64,000 nt of DNA from the NCBI RefSeq assembly GCF_000165465.1, contig NC_017455.1, positions 1,612,001 through 1,676,000 of the forward strand, in the 5' to 3' direction. Position 1 is the stretch's first letter, and the number at the start of each line of letters is the position of its first letter. Source of the stretch: Halanaerobium praevalens DSM 2228. GTDB taxonomy: Bacteria > Bacillota > Halanaerobiia > Halanaerobiales > Halanaerobiaceae. A program made the translations under genes and the position numbers. The notes under the pieces are model-generated. The model did not search any database. It had not been told where the DNA came from and saw only the letters and a program-made list of their open reading frames with translations. Shown here piece after piece: positions 9,269 through 20,100 of this stretch.

Positions 9269-10099
9269 TTATTTTTGACACTGAGGACAAAAATATGTTG
9301 AACGACCACTAATTTTAATTTTTTTAATTTTAGTTCCACATTGATAACATTTTTTTTCTTCTCTTTGATGTACTCTTAATTCTTCTTGAAAAGAACCTTT
9401 TTCACCAAAGGCATTAACATAATCACTAAAACTTGTACCTCCATAAATTATACCTTTTTGTAAAATTTCGCGCATATTATAATAAATAGCCTCTTTCTCA
9501 GATTCACTCAATTGATCTGCAGTTCTATCTGGAAGAATTGCAGCCCGAAAAAGAATTTCATCTGCATAAATATTTCCAATTCCTGCAATAAATTTTTGAT
9601 TTAAAAGTAAAGATTTCATCAAAGCTCTTCTATTTTTAAATAATTCCTTAAAATCTTCTAAAGATAAATTATCGCTTAAAGGTTCTGGCCCTAAAGTTGC
9701 CAAACCTCCAGCCTGTTCTGGCTGATCTCTATCAATTAAGTAAACTCTCCCAAACTTTCTAATATTATTAAAGCGAATTTCTTGGCCATCATCAAGACTA
9801 AAAATAACATGAGTGTGTTTATCTCTAAAATCTTTAACTTCTTTGACTAAAAGCTTTCCTGTCATTCTTAAGTGAATCACCAAATTTTTATAATTATTGA
9901 GCTCAATAATTATATACTTACCTCTTCTTTTAACTTTTTCAATCTTTGCTCCAAGTAAATCTTTTTTAAAGGCTTTAATATTATTTTTAGGGTAAGCAAT
10001 CATATTTTTTTCTCTAATTTCTACTTCTGTCACTTTTTTATTGCGAATTAAAGGGCCTAAACCCTTAACTACAGTTTCTACTTCTGGTAATTCAGGCAT
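9269..10099 (-). CDS. mutM: Formamidopyrimidine-DNA glycosylase (MutM/Fpg)
   Basis: Base-excision repair enzyme that removes 8-oxoguanine and other oxidised purines. The start must be ATG 10099, because the catalytic residue is the N-terminal proline after Met removal: the protein begins MPELPEVETVVKGL. A longer upstream extension in frame is not real. 276 residues, the normal length. A C-terminal zinc finger is seen in CYQCGTKI...YFCPQC, and the helix-two-turn-helix region includes FIAGIGNIYADEIL. The first 8 bp overlap the end of polA, and GAGGTG inside polA serves as the ribosome-binding site. Confidence 0.95.
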   Translation of the reverse strand: MPELPEVETVVKGLGPLIRNKKVTEVEIREKNMIAYPKNNIKAFKKDLLGAKIEKVKRRGKYIIIELNNYKNLVIHLRMTGKLLVKEVKDFRDKHTHVIFSLDDGQEIRFNNIRKFGRVYLIDRDQPEQAGGLATLGPEPLSDNLSLEDFKELFKNRRALMKSLLLNQKFIAGIGNIYADEILFRAAILPDRTADQLSESEKEAIYYNMREILQKGIIYGGTSFSDYVNAFGEKGSFQEELRVHQREEKKCYQCGTKIKKIKISGRSTYFCPQCQK

Positions 10100-12734
10100 T
10101 TTTATGCACCTCATAATCTTCTTTATCTCGCCAATTTTCTCCAATTTGTAAATCAACTATTAATGGTACATCTAATTTAGTTGTATTTTCCATTTTTTCT
10201 TTAATTAATTCTGCGGCTTCATCTAAATCATTTCTATTAACTTCAAATACTAATTCATCATGAACTTGTAATAAAATATTCAAATCTAGTTCAGATTTCT
10301 TTAAACAGCTATAAACATCTAACATAGATTTTTTCATAATATCAGCAGCAGTTCCTTGAACTGGAGTATTAATTGCTGTTCTTTCAGCAAAAGAACGGCG
10401 ATGATAATTACTACTATTTATTTCAGGAATATAACGTCTTCTACCAAACATTGTCTCTGCATAACCTAATTTTTTAACTTTTTCTATTGTTTGTTCCATA
10501 TATTTTTTCACTCCAGAAAAACGCTCAAAATATTTATCAATATAAGTTTGAGCCTCTTCAACTGGAATATCTAAGTCTTGACTTAAACCATAGGCACTCA
10601 TCCCATAAGCTATACCAAAGTTAATAACTTTAGCATGACGACGCAAATCAGGTGTAACTGCTTCTGCTTTAACTTCAAAAACTTCAGCTGCTGTTTCAGT
10701 ATGAATATCAGCTTCATTATTAAAGGCTTCTTTTAATTTTTGATCTCCACTTAAGTGAGCAAAAACTCGTAGTTCTATTTGAGAATAATCTACAGCTAAT
10801 AAAATCATATCTGAACGAGAAGGGATAAAGGCTTTTCGAATTTCACGTCCCTCTTCAGTTCTAATCGGTATATTTTGCAAATTAGGTTCAGTACTACTTA
10901 AGCGACCAGTTGCTGTTACCATTTGATTAAAAGAAGTATGAATTTTAGCAGTTTCATCATTAATCAATGGTGGTAATGAGTCAATATAAGTTGATTTTAA
11001 CTTAGCTAGTTCTCTGTATTCTGAAATCAAAGGAATAATTTCATGTTTTCCTTCTAATTTTTCTAAAACACTAGCATTAGTTGAATAACCAGTTTTGGTT
11101 CTCTTAATAACTGGTAATCCCAGTTTTTCAAATAAAATTTCTCCTAACTGTTTAGGAGAGTTAAGGTTAAACTCTTCTCCTGCTAATTTGTGTGCTTTGT
11201 CTGTAATTATAGCTAATCTTTTACCTAATTTTTCTGATAAATTAGCAAGCCAGTCTTTATCAACTTTAACACCATTTAACTCCATTTGAGCTAAAACTTT
11301 AATTAAAGGAAGTTCAATCTCTTGATACAAATTAAGCAAATTATTCTCTTTTAGCTTAGTAATTAATTTTGTTTCTAATTCAAATAGTTTAGAAGTTTTA
11401 ACAGCTAATTTCTGTTCTGTTTCTAGTTCTGTAAAAGATAAACTTAATTCGTGACTTAAAACTTCTTCTAATTCTGGTAAAGAAGAAGATGGCTGTAATA
11501 AATAAAAAGCAAGTAAAGGCTCAAAACTAATTCCAGCAACTTTAACTTCATTTTTTAATAAAGATAAAAAAGCCAGTTTAGCATCTGGCATTAATTTTTT
11601 CACTTTTTTAGATTCAAGAATAAATTTAATTTCTGCAGCTATTTTGGCTTCTGGATGATAGATATACATTTTAGTTTCATTTTTAAAATAAAATAATATT
11701 TTATCTATTTTACCAGAAATAGCTTTACTACCTGTTTCTAATTTTAAAGCTACTGCTAATTCAGTTTTTGTCAGAGCTTTTTCTTTAAAATCACTTAAAT
11801 TATCCTGATTTAAAAGTTCAAATTCTAAATTTTCTAAACTTAATTCTTCTTTGAAATCAAAACGATCTAGTAAAGAAGTAAAGCCTAAATTTTTAAATTG
11901 TTCAGCTACTTTCTGGTCATCATAAAGATCTAAACGACATTTTTCAAAATCAATTTCTATCGGCACATCTCTTTTTATTTTTCCTAGTCTATAACTTAAT
12001 CTTGCCTGTTCAGTGTATTTATATAAATTTTCTTTCCGTTTTTTACCTGAAACTTGATCAATATTAGCTAGAATTTCTTCCATTGTTCCAAATTCTTTTA
12101 ATAATTTTAAAGCAGTTTTTTTCCCAATCCCAGGTACTCCTGGTATATTATCAGAGCTATCTCCCATTAAGCCTTTACGATCAATTAATTTTTCTGGAGT
12201 TAACTCATATTTTTCCATTACCTTTTCTTCATCAAACTTGATTAAATTGGAAATGCCCTTTTTAGTATATAAGATATTTACATTTTCTGAAACTAACTGT
12301 AAAGCATCTCTATCTCCAGTAACAATATAAACTTTATATCCTTTTTTCTCTGCTTGTTTAGAAAGAGTACCCAAAAGATCATCAGCCTCATATCCTACTT
12401 TAGAAACCATTGGAATTTCAAGTTTTTTAATAGTTTCTTGCAATAAATTAATTTGAGGTACTAGTTCTTCTGGCATCTTTTTCCGATTACCCTTATATTC
12501 GGGATATTCTTGATGTCTAAAAGTGGGCTCTTTTTTATCAAAAGTAATAATCATTCGATCTGGTTGCCACTCATCTGTAAGTGAAAAAAGCATTCTTACA
12601 AAACCAAAAACAGCATTTGTATACTCTCCTTGATCATTTGTTAATAAAGGTAAAGCATAAAATGCCCGATGAGTTAAACTATGTCCATCTAATAAAAAAA
12701 GTGTTTTTTGCTCCTTGTTTTCGCTATTTGACAA
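10092..12734 (-). CDS. polA: DNA polymerase I
   Basis: 880 residues. The N-terminal 5'-nuclease domain (to about 290) has LLDGHSLTHRAFYAL, the EADDLLGTL and TGDRDALQL acidic motifs, and the GIGKKTALKLL helix-hairpin-helix. The C-terminal polymerase domain has motif A DYSQIELRVFAHLSGD, motif B RRHAKVINFGIAYG and motif C QVHDELVFEV. The middle 3'-5' exonuclease domain looks inactive: the DxE motif is replaced by LKLET (only Glu kept), and the second metal-binding Asp motif is not recognisable, as in Bacillus and Thermus enzymes. TTG start at 12734 with AGGAG 10 nt upstream. It lies 41 bp after the histidine kinase gene and may be co-transcribed with it. Confidence 0.96.
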   Translation of the reverse strand: MSNSENKEQKTLFLLDGHSLTHRAFYALPLLTNDQGEYTNAVFGFVRMLFSLTDEWQPDRMIITFDKKEPTFRHQEYPEYKGNRKKMPEELVPQINLLQETIKKLEIPMVSKVGYEADDLLGTLSKQAEKKGYKVYIVTGDRDALQLVSENVNILYTKKGISNLIKFDEEKVMEKYELTPEKLIDRKGLMGDSSDNIPGVPGIGKKTALKLLKEFGTMEEILANIDQVSGKKRKENLYKYTEQARLSYRLGKIKRDVPIEIDFEKCRLDLYDDQKVAEQFKNLGFTSLLDRFDFKEELSLENLEFELLNQDNLSDFKEKALTKTELAVALKLETGSKAISGKIDKILFYFKNETKMYIYHPEAKIAAEIKFILESKKVKKLMPDAKLAFLSLLKNEVKVAGISFEPLLAFYLLQPSSSLPELEEVLSHELSLSFTELETEQKLAVKTSKLFELETKLITKLKENNLLNLYQEIELPLIKVLAQMELNGVKVDKDWLANLSEKLGKRLAIITDKAHKLAGEEFNLNSPKQLGEILFEKLGLPVIKRTKTGYSTNASVLEKLEGKHEIIPLISEYRELAKLKSTYIDSLPPLINDETAKIHTSFNQMVTATGRLSSTEPNLQNIPIRTEEGREIRKAFIPSRSDMILLAVDYSQIELRVFAHLSGDQKLKEAFNNEADIHTETAAEVFEVKAEAVTPDLRRHAKVINFGIAYGMSAYGLSQDLDIPVEEAQTYIDKYFERFSGVKKYMEQTIEKVKKLGYAETMFGRRRYIPEINSSNYHRRSFAERTAINTPVQGTAADIMKKSMLDVYSCLKKSELDLNILLQVHDELVFEVNRNDLDEAAELIKEKMENTTKLDVPLIVDLQIGENWRDKEDYEVHKNA

Positions 12735-12775
12735 AAAAATCAGCTCCTATTTTAAACTTATCTGTTAAATGTTTT

Positions 12776-14173
12776 TTAATTGTAATCTTTCTTTTCTGCT
12801 AAGGGAAGAACAACAATAAACTTTGTTCCTTTACCTTCTATACTTTCTACATCAATATTACCATTATAACTATCAATAATCTGTTTAGCAATCGCTAAAC
12901 CTAAACCAGAACCTTTATTTTCTTTTCTCGTCCGAGATTTATCAGCCTGATAAAAGCGATCAAAGACATTTGGCAAATCTGTTTGCGCAATACCTGGGCC
13001 ATCATCTTCAACTGAAAAATAAAAGTTGTGAGCATCTATTTTATCTATCTCTATTGCAATTTTACCCTGTTGAGAACTAAATTTTACTGCATTGTCTAAA
13101 AAAATTCTTAATAATTGTTTAAATAAACTTTGATCTCCATAAAAATAAATATCAGCTTGTGCTTTAACTTCGATATTCGTATTTTTTTTCATTAATTCAA
13201 ACTCTTTAACTATTTCAAGCACAAAATCATTGATCTTAAACAATTCTTCATCTTTTTTTAATTCACTATCATCACCACGAGCCAAGAGTAATAGATTTTC
13301 CATTAAATGTTTCATATTAGCAGTTTCTTTTTTTATAGCCTCAATAGCTTCATCTCGAACATCTTCTTTTTCTTTACCCCAACGATCAAGTAAATCAACA
13401 TAACCTTTAATAACAGAAATAGGTGTTCTTAATTCATGTGAAGCATCTGAAACAAACTGTTTTTGTCTTTTAAAAGATTTTTCTAGTCGATTTAACATAG
13501 AATTAAAAGTCAAAGCTAATTTTTTCAATTCATCATCTGTCCCCCGAACTTCTAATCTTCGACCTAAATCACTAGAACTTATTTCTTGTGCTGTTTCAGT
13601 TACTTTATTAATGGGAGATAACATTTTTTTAGTTGTAAAATATCCCAAAAAGACAGAAGTTAAAGCTCCAATCCCAGCAGCAATAGTTAAAACTATTATT
13701 AAAAAATCAAGAAAGTTTTTTTCAAAAGTTATATCTCTAACAACTTGCAGATAACCTCTTGAAAAGACAAAGTTATTCATTGGAATTGTTTTAACTGCTA
13801 AAATTTTATTATCTGAACGAAACTCTTCAATTTTAGCACTAATTGGAATATCCATGTTTTCTAAATACTTAGATTGAGCATTTAATTGCCCATCTTTATT
13901 TAAAACTCTAAAAAATATATTTTCTTCACTACGACTAATCTGTTGCAAAATATCTTTATTAAAAAAATTAGCTGGATCTCCTACACCTGAAAATTGAGAA
14001 AGTACTAATTCGGTAGTATTATTAATACTTCTTTTAATATTATCATCAATAAAATTAGATAAGAAAAAATAAATAGATAAATTAACTAAAAAAATTAACA
14101 TCATAAACATAAAAGCATAAAGAATTGTTATTTTCCAAGAAATTTTACTTTTTTTATGCACAAAATCAAACAT
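12776..14173 (-). CDS. Two-component sensor histidine kinase (HAMP-HisKA-HATPase)
   Basis: Membrane sensor kinase of 465 residues. Transmembrane segment 1 is at about residues 14-36, a periplasmic domain of about 120 residues follows, transmembrane segment 2 at about 155-180, then a HAMP region. The H-box is SDASHELRTPISVIKGYV, with the phosphorylated His. The ATPase part has the N-box LLRIFLDNAVKFS, the G1 box VEDDGPGIA, and GSGLGLAIAKQI. The start overlaps the response regulator stop by 8 bp, so the pair is coupled. Immediately upstream in the same direction is htrA, reminiscent of CssRS-type envelope-stress systems; the signal is not known. Confidence 0.93.
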   Translation of the reverse strand: MFDFVHKKSKISWKITILYAFMFMMLIFLVNLSIYFFLSNFIDDNIKRSINNTTELVLSQFSGVGDPANFFNKDILQQISRSEENIFFRVLNKDGQLNAQSKYLENMDIPISAKIEEFRSDNKILAVKTIPMNNFVFSRGYLQVVRDITFEKNFLDFLIIVLTIAAGIGALTSVFLGYFTTKKMLSPINKVTETAQEISSSDLGRRLEVRGTDDELKKLALTFNSMLNRLEKSFKRQKQFVSDASHELRTPISVIKGYVDLLDRWGKEKEDVRDEAIEAIKKETANMKHLMENLLLLARGDDSELKKDEELFKINDFVLEIVKEFELMKKNTNIEVKAQADIYFYGDQSLFKQLLRIFLDNAVKFSSQQGKIAIEIDKIDAHNFYFSVEDDGPGIAQTDLPNVFDRFYQADKSRTRKENKGSGLGLAIAKQIIDSYNGNIDVESIEGKGTKFIVVLPLAEKKDYN

Positions 14174-14855
14174 TCTTATCTGACCTCAATACATAGCCAA
14201 CTCCTCTAACAGTATGTATTATTTTTTGAGAAAAAGGATCATCAATTTTACTACGCAAATAACGAATATAAACATCAACAATATTTGTCTCACCTGTATA
14301 ATCATAGCCCCAAACATTATTTAATAGTTTATCGCGACTAACTACTATTCCTTCATTCCTAATTAAATAAACCAAAAGATCATATTCTTTTTTAGTTAAT
14401 TCTATTTCTTCACCAGCTCTTTTTACTATATGGGCATCTAATTTAACTTCAACATCAGCCGTTTTTAATATATTTTCATTTTCCAAATTACCTTCATCTC
14501 TTCTTAAATGAGCTCGAATTCTCGCTAATAATTCTTCAATTTCAAAAGGCTTAGTTAAATAATCATCAGCTCCAATATCTAAACCTTTTACTTTATCTTC
14601 TAATTCAGATTTAGCAGTTAACATAATTATAGGAATATCAGAAAACTCTCTTATTTGACTACAAACTTCCATCCCATTTAATCCAGGTAACATAATATCT
14701 AATAATAATAAATCAAAACTTTTTTCTTTCAAAATATTTATTCCATCATAACCATTATCAAATTTTGTTACTTGATAACCTTCATGTTCAAGCTCTAATT
14801 CTATAAATCTTGCTATTTGAGAATCATCTTCTATCAGTAATATTTTTTTATCCAC
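14166..14855 (-). CDS. OmpR/PhoB-family response regulator
   Basis: 229 residues. The receiver domain has the acidic pair LIEDD, the phospho-acceptor Asp in LLLLDIMLPGLNG, the Thr in IIMLTAK and the Lys in YLTKPF. The C-terminal winged helix shows ELTKKEYDLLVYL and VDVYIRYLRSKID...IHTVRGVGYVL, the OmpR/PhoB signature. I choose GTG 14855, which has GGGGTGA 5 nt ahead; the in-frame GTG at 14864 overlaps that site. It lies between htrA and its partner kinase. Confidence 0.94.
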   Translation of the reverse strand: MDKKILLIEDDSQIARFIELELEHEGYQVTKFDNGYDGINILKEKSFDLLLLDIMLPGLNGMEVCSQIREFSDIPIIMLTAKSELEDKVKGLDIGADDYLTKPFEIEELLARIRAHLRRDEGNLENENILKTADVEVKLDAHIVKRAGEEIELTKKEYDLLVYLIRNEGIVVSRDKLLNNVWGYDYTGETNIVDVYIRYLRSKIDDPFSQKIIHTVRGVGYVLRSDKNV

Positions 14856-14899
14856 TTTATTCACCCCTCTTATTATATCAATAAATCAATTAAATTTAA

Positions 14900-14928
14900 A
14901 CAGTAAAACCGGGCTTTTTCAGCCCGGT
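14900..14928 (-). terminator. Intrinsic terminator after htrA
   Basis: Hairpin ACCGGGCT / AGCCCGGT (14908-14915, 14921-14928) with a 5-nt loop, followed on the minus strand by TTTTACTGTTT. It separates htrA from the two-component genes, which then need their own promoter or read-through. Confidence 0.8.
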
Positions 14929-14949
14929 AATTTAAATCTAAACTAAATT

Positions 14950-16095
14950 TTAAAGATCATTGGGTTTTTCACCTATTCGACCAACTAAAATTTTAGTGTT
15001 TCCATTTCTCAATATTTTAAACATAATTTTATCTCCAACTTCTTTTTCTGCTATCATTTGACTCAATTCAGAAGTTTTTTCAATATCTTGTTGGTCAATT
15101 TCTTTAATTATATCATAGCTTTTAAGTCCTGCCTTTTCAGCTGGACTATCTTGATAAACATCCATAACTACTACACCATTTCGATTATCTAAACCAAAAT
15201 AATCTTGTACATCTTTGCTAATCTCACTAAAAGCAATTCCAAGCCAGGGTCTTGTCACTTCACCAGTATTTTGCAATTCAGTAACTATATCTTTAATTTC
15301 ATTAACCGGAATAGCAAAACCAATTCCCTGTCCAGCTCTGGAAACAGCTGTATTAATTCCAATAACTTTTCCTTGATTATTTAATAAAGGGCCACCACTA
15401 TTACCAGGATTAATTGCTGCATCAAGTTGAATTAGATTTTGATAAGTTCTAAGCTGACGATCACTTGTTGGAATCTGAATTGGTCTTCCTAAAGCACTAA
15501 TTACACCAACTGTAACTGTGTGTTCGAACCCTAAAGGGTTTCCAATAGCTATTGCCCAGTCTCCTGGTCTTATTTTTTCAGAATCCCCCATTTTTAATGG
15601 AGTTAATTTTTCCTCTAGCTGAGAACTATCTATTTTTAAAATCGCTAAATCTAAACTAAAATCAGACCAAGCTACCTCTGCTTTTAAAGAATCTTCGATT
15701 CCATTAATTGCTACTTTAATTTCTTCAGCTCCATCAATTACATGCTGATTTGTAACTATATAACCCTCTTTAGAAACTATAAAGCCTGAACCAAAACCCT
15801 GCTGTTCTCTTGGTTTTTGTTCTGGGGCTTGAAAGCGATCACCAAAAAAGAACCTAAAATAAGGATCGTTAAACATTTCAGGTAATTGCTGTCTACCTGA
15901 TGTTTTAACAGTTGTAGTAACTTTAACAACTCCATTATCAACTTTTTCAGCAATATCAGCAAAATGATTATCTTGATAAATATTTGACTGAGTTTTTTCT
16001 GCTTGAGCAAAAACAGCTGGACTTAAAGAAATAATTGTAGAAATTATAATAAGAGATAATAATACCTTTTTGAATAAATTTTTGTTTCTTTTCAT
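14950..16095 (-). CDS. htrA: HtrA/DegP-type periplasmic serine protease
   Basis: Envelope protein quality control. 381 residues. The signal peptide or anchor at residues 1 to about 30 ends SPAVFAQ. The trypsin-like domain has the catalytic His in VTNQHVIDGAEE, Asp in DFSLDLAIL and Ser in NPGNSGGPLLN. One PDZ domain is at about 280-375 (GLDNRNGVVVMDVYQDSPAEKAGL). The start is ATG 16095 with AAGGATGG ahead; the ATG at 16107 lies inside that site. A single PDZ domain is the common arrangement in Firmicutes. The neighbouring two-component pair may control it, as CssRS controls htrA in Bacillus, but I see no matching operator. Confidence 0.94.
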   Translation of the reverse strand: MKRNKNLFKKVLLSLIIISTIISLSPAVFAQAEKTQSNIYQDNHFADIAEKVDNGVVKVTTTVKTSGRQQLPEMFNDPYFRFFFGDRFQAPEQKPREQQGFGSGFIVSKEGYIVTNQHVIDGAEEIKVAINGIEDSLKAEVAWSDFSLDLAILKIDSSQLEEKLTPLKMGDSEKIRPGDWAIAIGNPLGFEHTVTVGVISALGRPIQIPTSDRQLRTYQNLIQLDAAINPGNSGGPLLNNQGKVIGINTAVSRAGQGIGFAIPVNEIKDIVTELQNTGEVTRPWLGIAFSEISKDVQDYFGLDNRNGVVVMDVYQDSPAEKAGLKSYDIIKEIDQQDIEKTSELSQMIAEKEVGDKIMFKILRNGNTKILVGRIGEKPNDL

Positions 16096-16186
16096 TTTTA
16101 ACACCATCCTTTAATTTTTTACTAACAAGCAAATTTAAGTATAATTTTTTAAAAATACTCAAGAAAAAATTATGACTTAATAAAAT

Positions 16187-16259
16187 AATTTCTCTCTGCT
16201 TTTTAGCTTCTAAGTTTATTAAATTAAAACTTACAGTTATAATATAACAGAGAGAAATT
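16187..16259 (-). terminator. Long-loop inverted repeat between gpmA and htrA, possible terminator
   Basis: Perfect 12-bp arms AATTTCTCTCTG (16187-16198) and its complement (16248-16259), separated by 49 nt. On the minus strand the second arm is followed by ATTATTTTATT. It may terminate gpmA, but the long loop makes it weaker than usual; it may also be an operator pair for htrA. Confidence 0.45.
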
Positions 16260-16295
16260 AAATAATAATTAAGCAAAAATTAAATTTAGATTAAA

Positions 16296-17036
16296 TTATT
16301 TTTTAGCTTGATTTTTTACTTTGGCCATTTCTTTTTTTATTTCCTCTTGATCACCAAGATAATATTTAGCTTTTACTTCCATTGCTTGGTCAAATTCATA
16401 AACTAATGGTTTTCCTGTTGGAATATTAAGACTCGGAATATCTGAATCAGAAATTCCATCTAAATGTTTGACTAAAGCTCTTAAACTATTACCATGAGCA
16501 GCAACAATAATCTTTTTGCCTTTTTTCATCTGTGGTACAATTTCATTTTCCCAATAAGGCATTACTCTTTCGATTGTCATTTTTAAACTCTCAGCTCTAG
16601 GTAGCTGTTTTTCACTTAATTCAGCATATTTAGCTTCATTACCAGGATAACGCTGATCAGCTTGATCTAAAGCAGGTGGAGGTGTATCAAAACTACGCCG
16701 CCAAATATGAACCTGCTCTGCTCCTTCTTTTTTAGCAGTTTCTGCTTTATTCAGTCCTTGTAAAGCTCCATAATGTCTTTCATTTAACTTCCAAGATTTA
16801 TTAACTGGAATCCAATGCAAATCCATAATATCTAAAATTATATTTAAAGTTTTTGTGGCACGTTTTAAATAAGATGTATAAGCTAAATCAAAGCTAAAGC
16901 CCTCTTTTTTTAATAATTCTCCAGCTTCTTTTGCCTCTTGATAACCTTGTTTACTTAAATCTACATCTGTCCAACCTGTAAACTTATTAGCTAAATTCCA
17001 TTTACTTTCTCCATGGCGAACTAATACAATTTTCAT
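16296..17036 (-). CDS. gpmA: 2,3-bisphosphoglycerate-dependent phosphoglycerate mutase
   Basis: Glycolytic interconversion of 3- and 2-phosphoglycerate. 246 residues, the normal GpmA length. The phosphohistidine motif is [18 protein letters not shown]; the second histidine is in [17 protein letters not shown]; the active-site Glu and Arg lie in [16 protein letters not shown]. The ATG at 17036 follows AAGGGGTGG. It is flanked by a promoter-like sequence upstream and the inverted repeat at 16187-16259 downstream, so it is probably a single-gene unit. Confidence 0.95.
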   Translation of the reverse strand: MKIVLVRHGESKWNLANKFTGWTDVDLSKQGYQEAKEAGELLKKEGFSFDLAYTSYLKRATKTLNIILDIMDLHWIPVNKSWKLNERHYGALQGLNKAETAKKEGAEQVHIWRRSFDTPPPALDQADQRYPGNEAKYAELSEKQLPRAESLKMTIERVMPYWENEIVPQMKKGKKIIVAAHGNSLRALVKHLDGISDSDIPSLNIPTGKPLVYEFDQAMEVKAKYYLGDQEEIKKEMAKVKNQAKK

Positions 17037-17069
17037 TAAACCACCCCTTAAAATATTTTTTGATTTTAA

Positions 17070-17100
17070 ATTATAAAAATTTATTTAAAGTTAATCTCAA
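17070..17100 (-). promoter_or_regulatory. Possible promoter of gpmA
   Basis: TTGAGA (17095-17100) and TATAAT (17070-17075) on the minus strand with a long 19-bp spacer, 34 bp upstream of the gpmA start. The spacer is outside the optimum, so support is weak. Confidence 0.35.
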
Positions 17101-17171
17101 TTTAGACTTAACTTAAATTATTAATAATTATAATATTTTTTTAAAAATAAAGATATTAATTAATTTACAAA

Positions 17172-20100
17172 TCAAATATCCATAAATTCAGTTTCTAGCT
17201 GCCAATCTGAATCTAACTTTGCTGCTAAAATTTCTTTATAACTTTTTAACTGTTCTGGATCTCTATAACTACCACTTTTGTAATCTATAATTTTGACCAA
17301 TTTATTTTGACGATCAACAAGCAGACGGTCAATTCGATATTGTTTTTCACCTAAATTAGTTTTTGCTTTTAGTAAATATTCATTAAAAACTTCATATTTT
17401 TTAGAAAATATTTCTGGATGAGCTTCAATAAATTGATTACTTTTTTCAATAATTGCTGTAATTTTTGCTTCTCCTAATAAATTCCCATATTTACTTTTTA
17501 AAAGTTTGGCAGCAGATTTTTTTTCTTTTTTTTGATTATACTTGATATTTTCTAAATAATAATGAAGAGCCAGACCTTGAAGTTTATTTTCTGCAATTTT
17601 TAAACCACTAGCCTGTTTTTGAAAAAATTTATATTTTTGTTTTTCTATTGCTAAATTTCTTGCTAAAGGTACTGCCTTTTGTTTAAGATATTTATTTAAA
17701 TTGCTTAACTGATAACTTTCATTTTTGTTCAGATTTTTTAAAACTAAGGCTTGACCTTTAGTTTCAGTTTCTAAAAGTTCTAATAAATTATTAGCTTGAA
17801 CTGAATTTAACAGCATTTTTTCATAATAATCATAATTACTACCTGCCCACATTAATTCAGCTTTTGCCTTAATTTTCCTTGGAGCTTCAATATATAGATG
17901 AAGATCATTTTCAGCTCTAGTTAAAGCTACATAAAGATTATTTATTTCCTCCATCTCAGCTTTCTTTTCTGCCTTTGCTTTGAAATCATAATCAAGCCAG
18001 TCTAAAATTGAAAGATATTTATTCTGGATAAAAAGATAATTGTTTAGGTTTTGATAATTTTGATCAAAATCTAAATAAAAATTAATCCCAGTTCCAGAAT
18101 TAGCACCTCTTCGACCTGGATTCCAATAAAAATATTCCACAGGTAGTGAAAGGCCTTTGGCCTGATGAATAGTCATTAAACTGACAGCTTCTTTATTTTC
18201 AACTTTGGTTTGTTTTAATTCTTCACTCTCTTTATTTTCACTTAAATACTTGAGTAATTTTTTAAGCGAAGAAAAAGAATTTAAAATTTCAAAAAAACTA
18301 TAAATATTTTTCAATGCTAAACTATTATCAGCAGCTAAATTTACAATTTCAGTTTTTTGATAAAGATAATTTATTAGTTGCTCATAATCTAAATCAATTA
18401 CTCTTTTAATTTCAGTTAAGATCTTTTTTATTTCTAATTTTTCATTGAAAATTTCAGTTACTAAAGTTTGAGTAGAATTAAAATATTTATTTATTTCTTT
18501 TTGATTTTTGAGTATCCATTTAAAATTTGCATGACTTATTTTAATTAGGTCACTACGCAAAAACTTAAGTAAAGAATAAAAATCTCTATTAGCAGCAAAA
18601 TAAAGAAAAGCTGTTAAGGCTTTAGGTAATGGAGCATCTAAAAGTGAATTCCTATTTTCTAGAATATACGGAATCTCTGCATCTGCAAGACTATCAGCAA
18701 TCAAATCTAATTCTTTAGCAGTTCTAGCTAAAACACTAACCTGAGCAAAATCTTTTTGATATTTTTGCTTAATATCAGCTGCTATTTCTGAGGAGAGATC
18801 TGCTTTAATTTTATTATTTAATTCTTCAATTTGATTTTGTTTTTCTGGTGCTAAAGCAGCAAACTTTTTAGTTTTTGTATTATAATAAGCAGAGCTACCT
18901 CCATAAAGCACTTCTGTTAAACCTTTATTTCTAGAAACAGCTTTTACAGGCTGATAGTTCCAATCAACTTCTAATTTGGAAAAGAAATTGTTAATTAAAT
19001 TTATTATGTTTTGATCACTGCGATAACAGTGTTCAAGTCTTTCTGTTTTAGCTTCAATGATCTCAGCTAAAGAAGCAAAAAGTTTTTTCTCTCCTCCCCG
19101 CCAACCATAAATTGATTGTTTTTGATCACCAACTGCAATAAAAGTTTTAGCATTTTTAATTAAGGGCTGTAAAATTTTCCACTGCAAAATACTTGTATCT
19201 TGAAATTCATCAATAAATAATGCTTGATAATCTCCACCTAAAAGATCAAGTAAATAAGAAGTTGCTTCTCCATTTTTAATTAGATCAATTTCTTCATTTT
19301 TCAAATATTTGAAAGTATAATTACTAATATCTGAATGAGTAAATTGGCCACTTTTAAATTTCAACTTTTGATAAAGTTTTAAAACTAATTTAGCAAAGTT
19401 AATAATTTCTTTTTCAGCGGGTATGACTTCTTGGTTAAAAATTTCTACAGCCAATTTTTTCCTAAAAAGATTATATTCAAATTCTAATTTTTCTTTTAAG
19501 GCTTTAGTTTTTTTTGCTCGAAGCTTATTCCCACTCCAATAACTTTCATTTAGCAAATAATCCTTTTTTTGATAAATAAATTCTTTTTTAGCCTTTTTAG
19601 TTTGCAAATCTGGATACTGTTCATAAAAAGGGCGAGCTGCTTTAACAAAATATGAAGCAGAAAATTCATCACCTTTTAACTCAGCTACTTCTTTTAAAGT
19701 TTGATAACTATTTTCAAATAATTCTACTATTTCAGCCTCAGGTAATTTTTCCTTAGTTTCTGATTCTAAAAGCATGAATTTCCAGGCATTATTAACTATT
19801 TCCTGGATAAACTCTAAATATGGATCTAAATTACGAGCTGTATTTGCTTCTAAAAAACTCTCTAATTTTTGATAATATTTTTGTTTATTTAAAATTTTTT
19901 TTAAAAGTTCTTCTATTATTTTTTCATTTTGTTTTTGATCTATAATTTGATAATTATAAATTTCTAAAAAGGGAGCAATCCCTCTGCTAAATATCTGATT
20001 AATAAATGCATCTATAGTATAAATTTTTATATCTTCATCATTTAAGATCATTTTTTTATAAATTTTTTCTAGCTGTTCAACCTCAACTTTAAGTTCAGGC

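Noticed and set aside
15777-16276. Overlapping minus-strand frames at the 5' end of htrA and in its upstream gap
   Set aside because: They are Leu/Ile/Lys-rich AT products without ribosome-binding sites; one lies in another frame of the HtrA signal peptide region.
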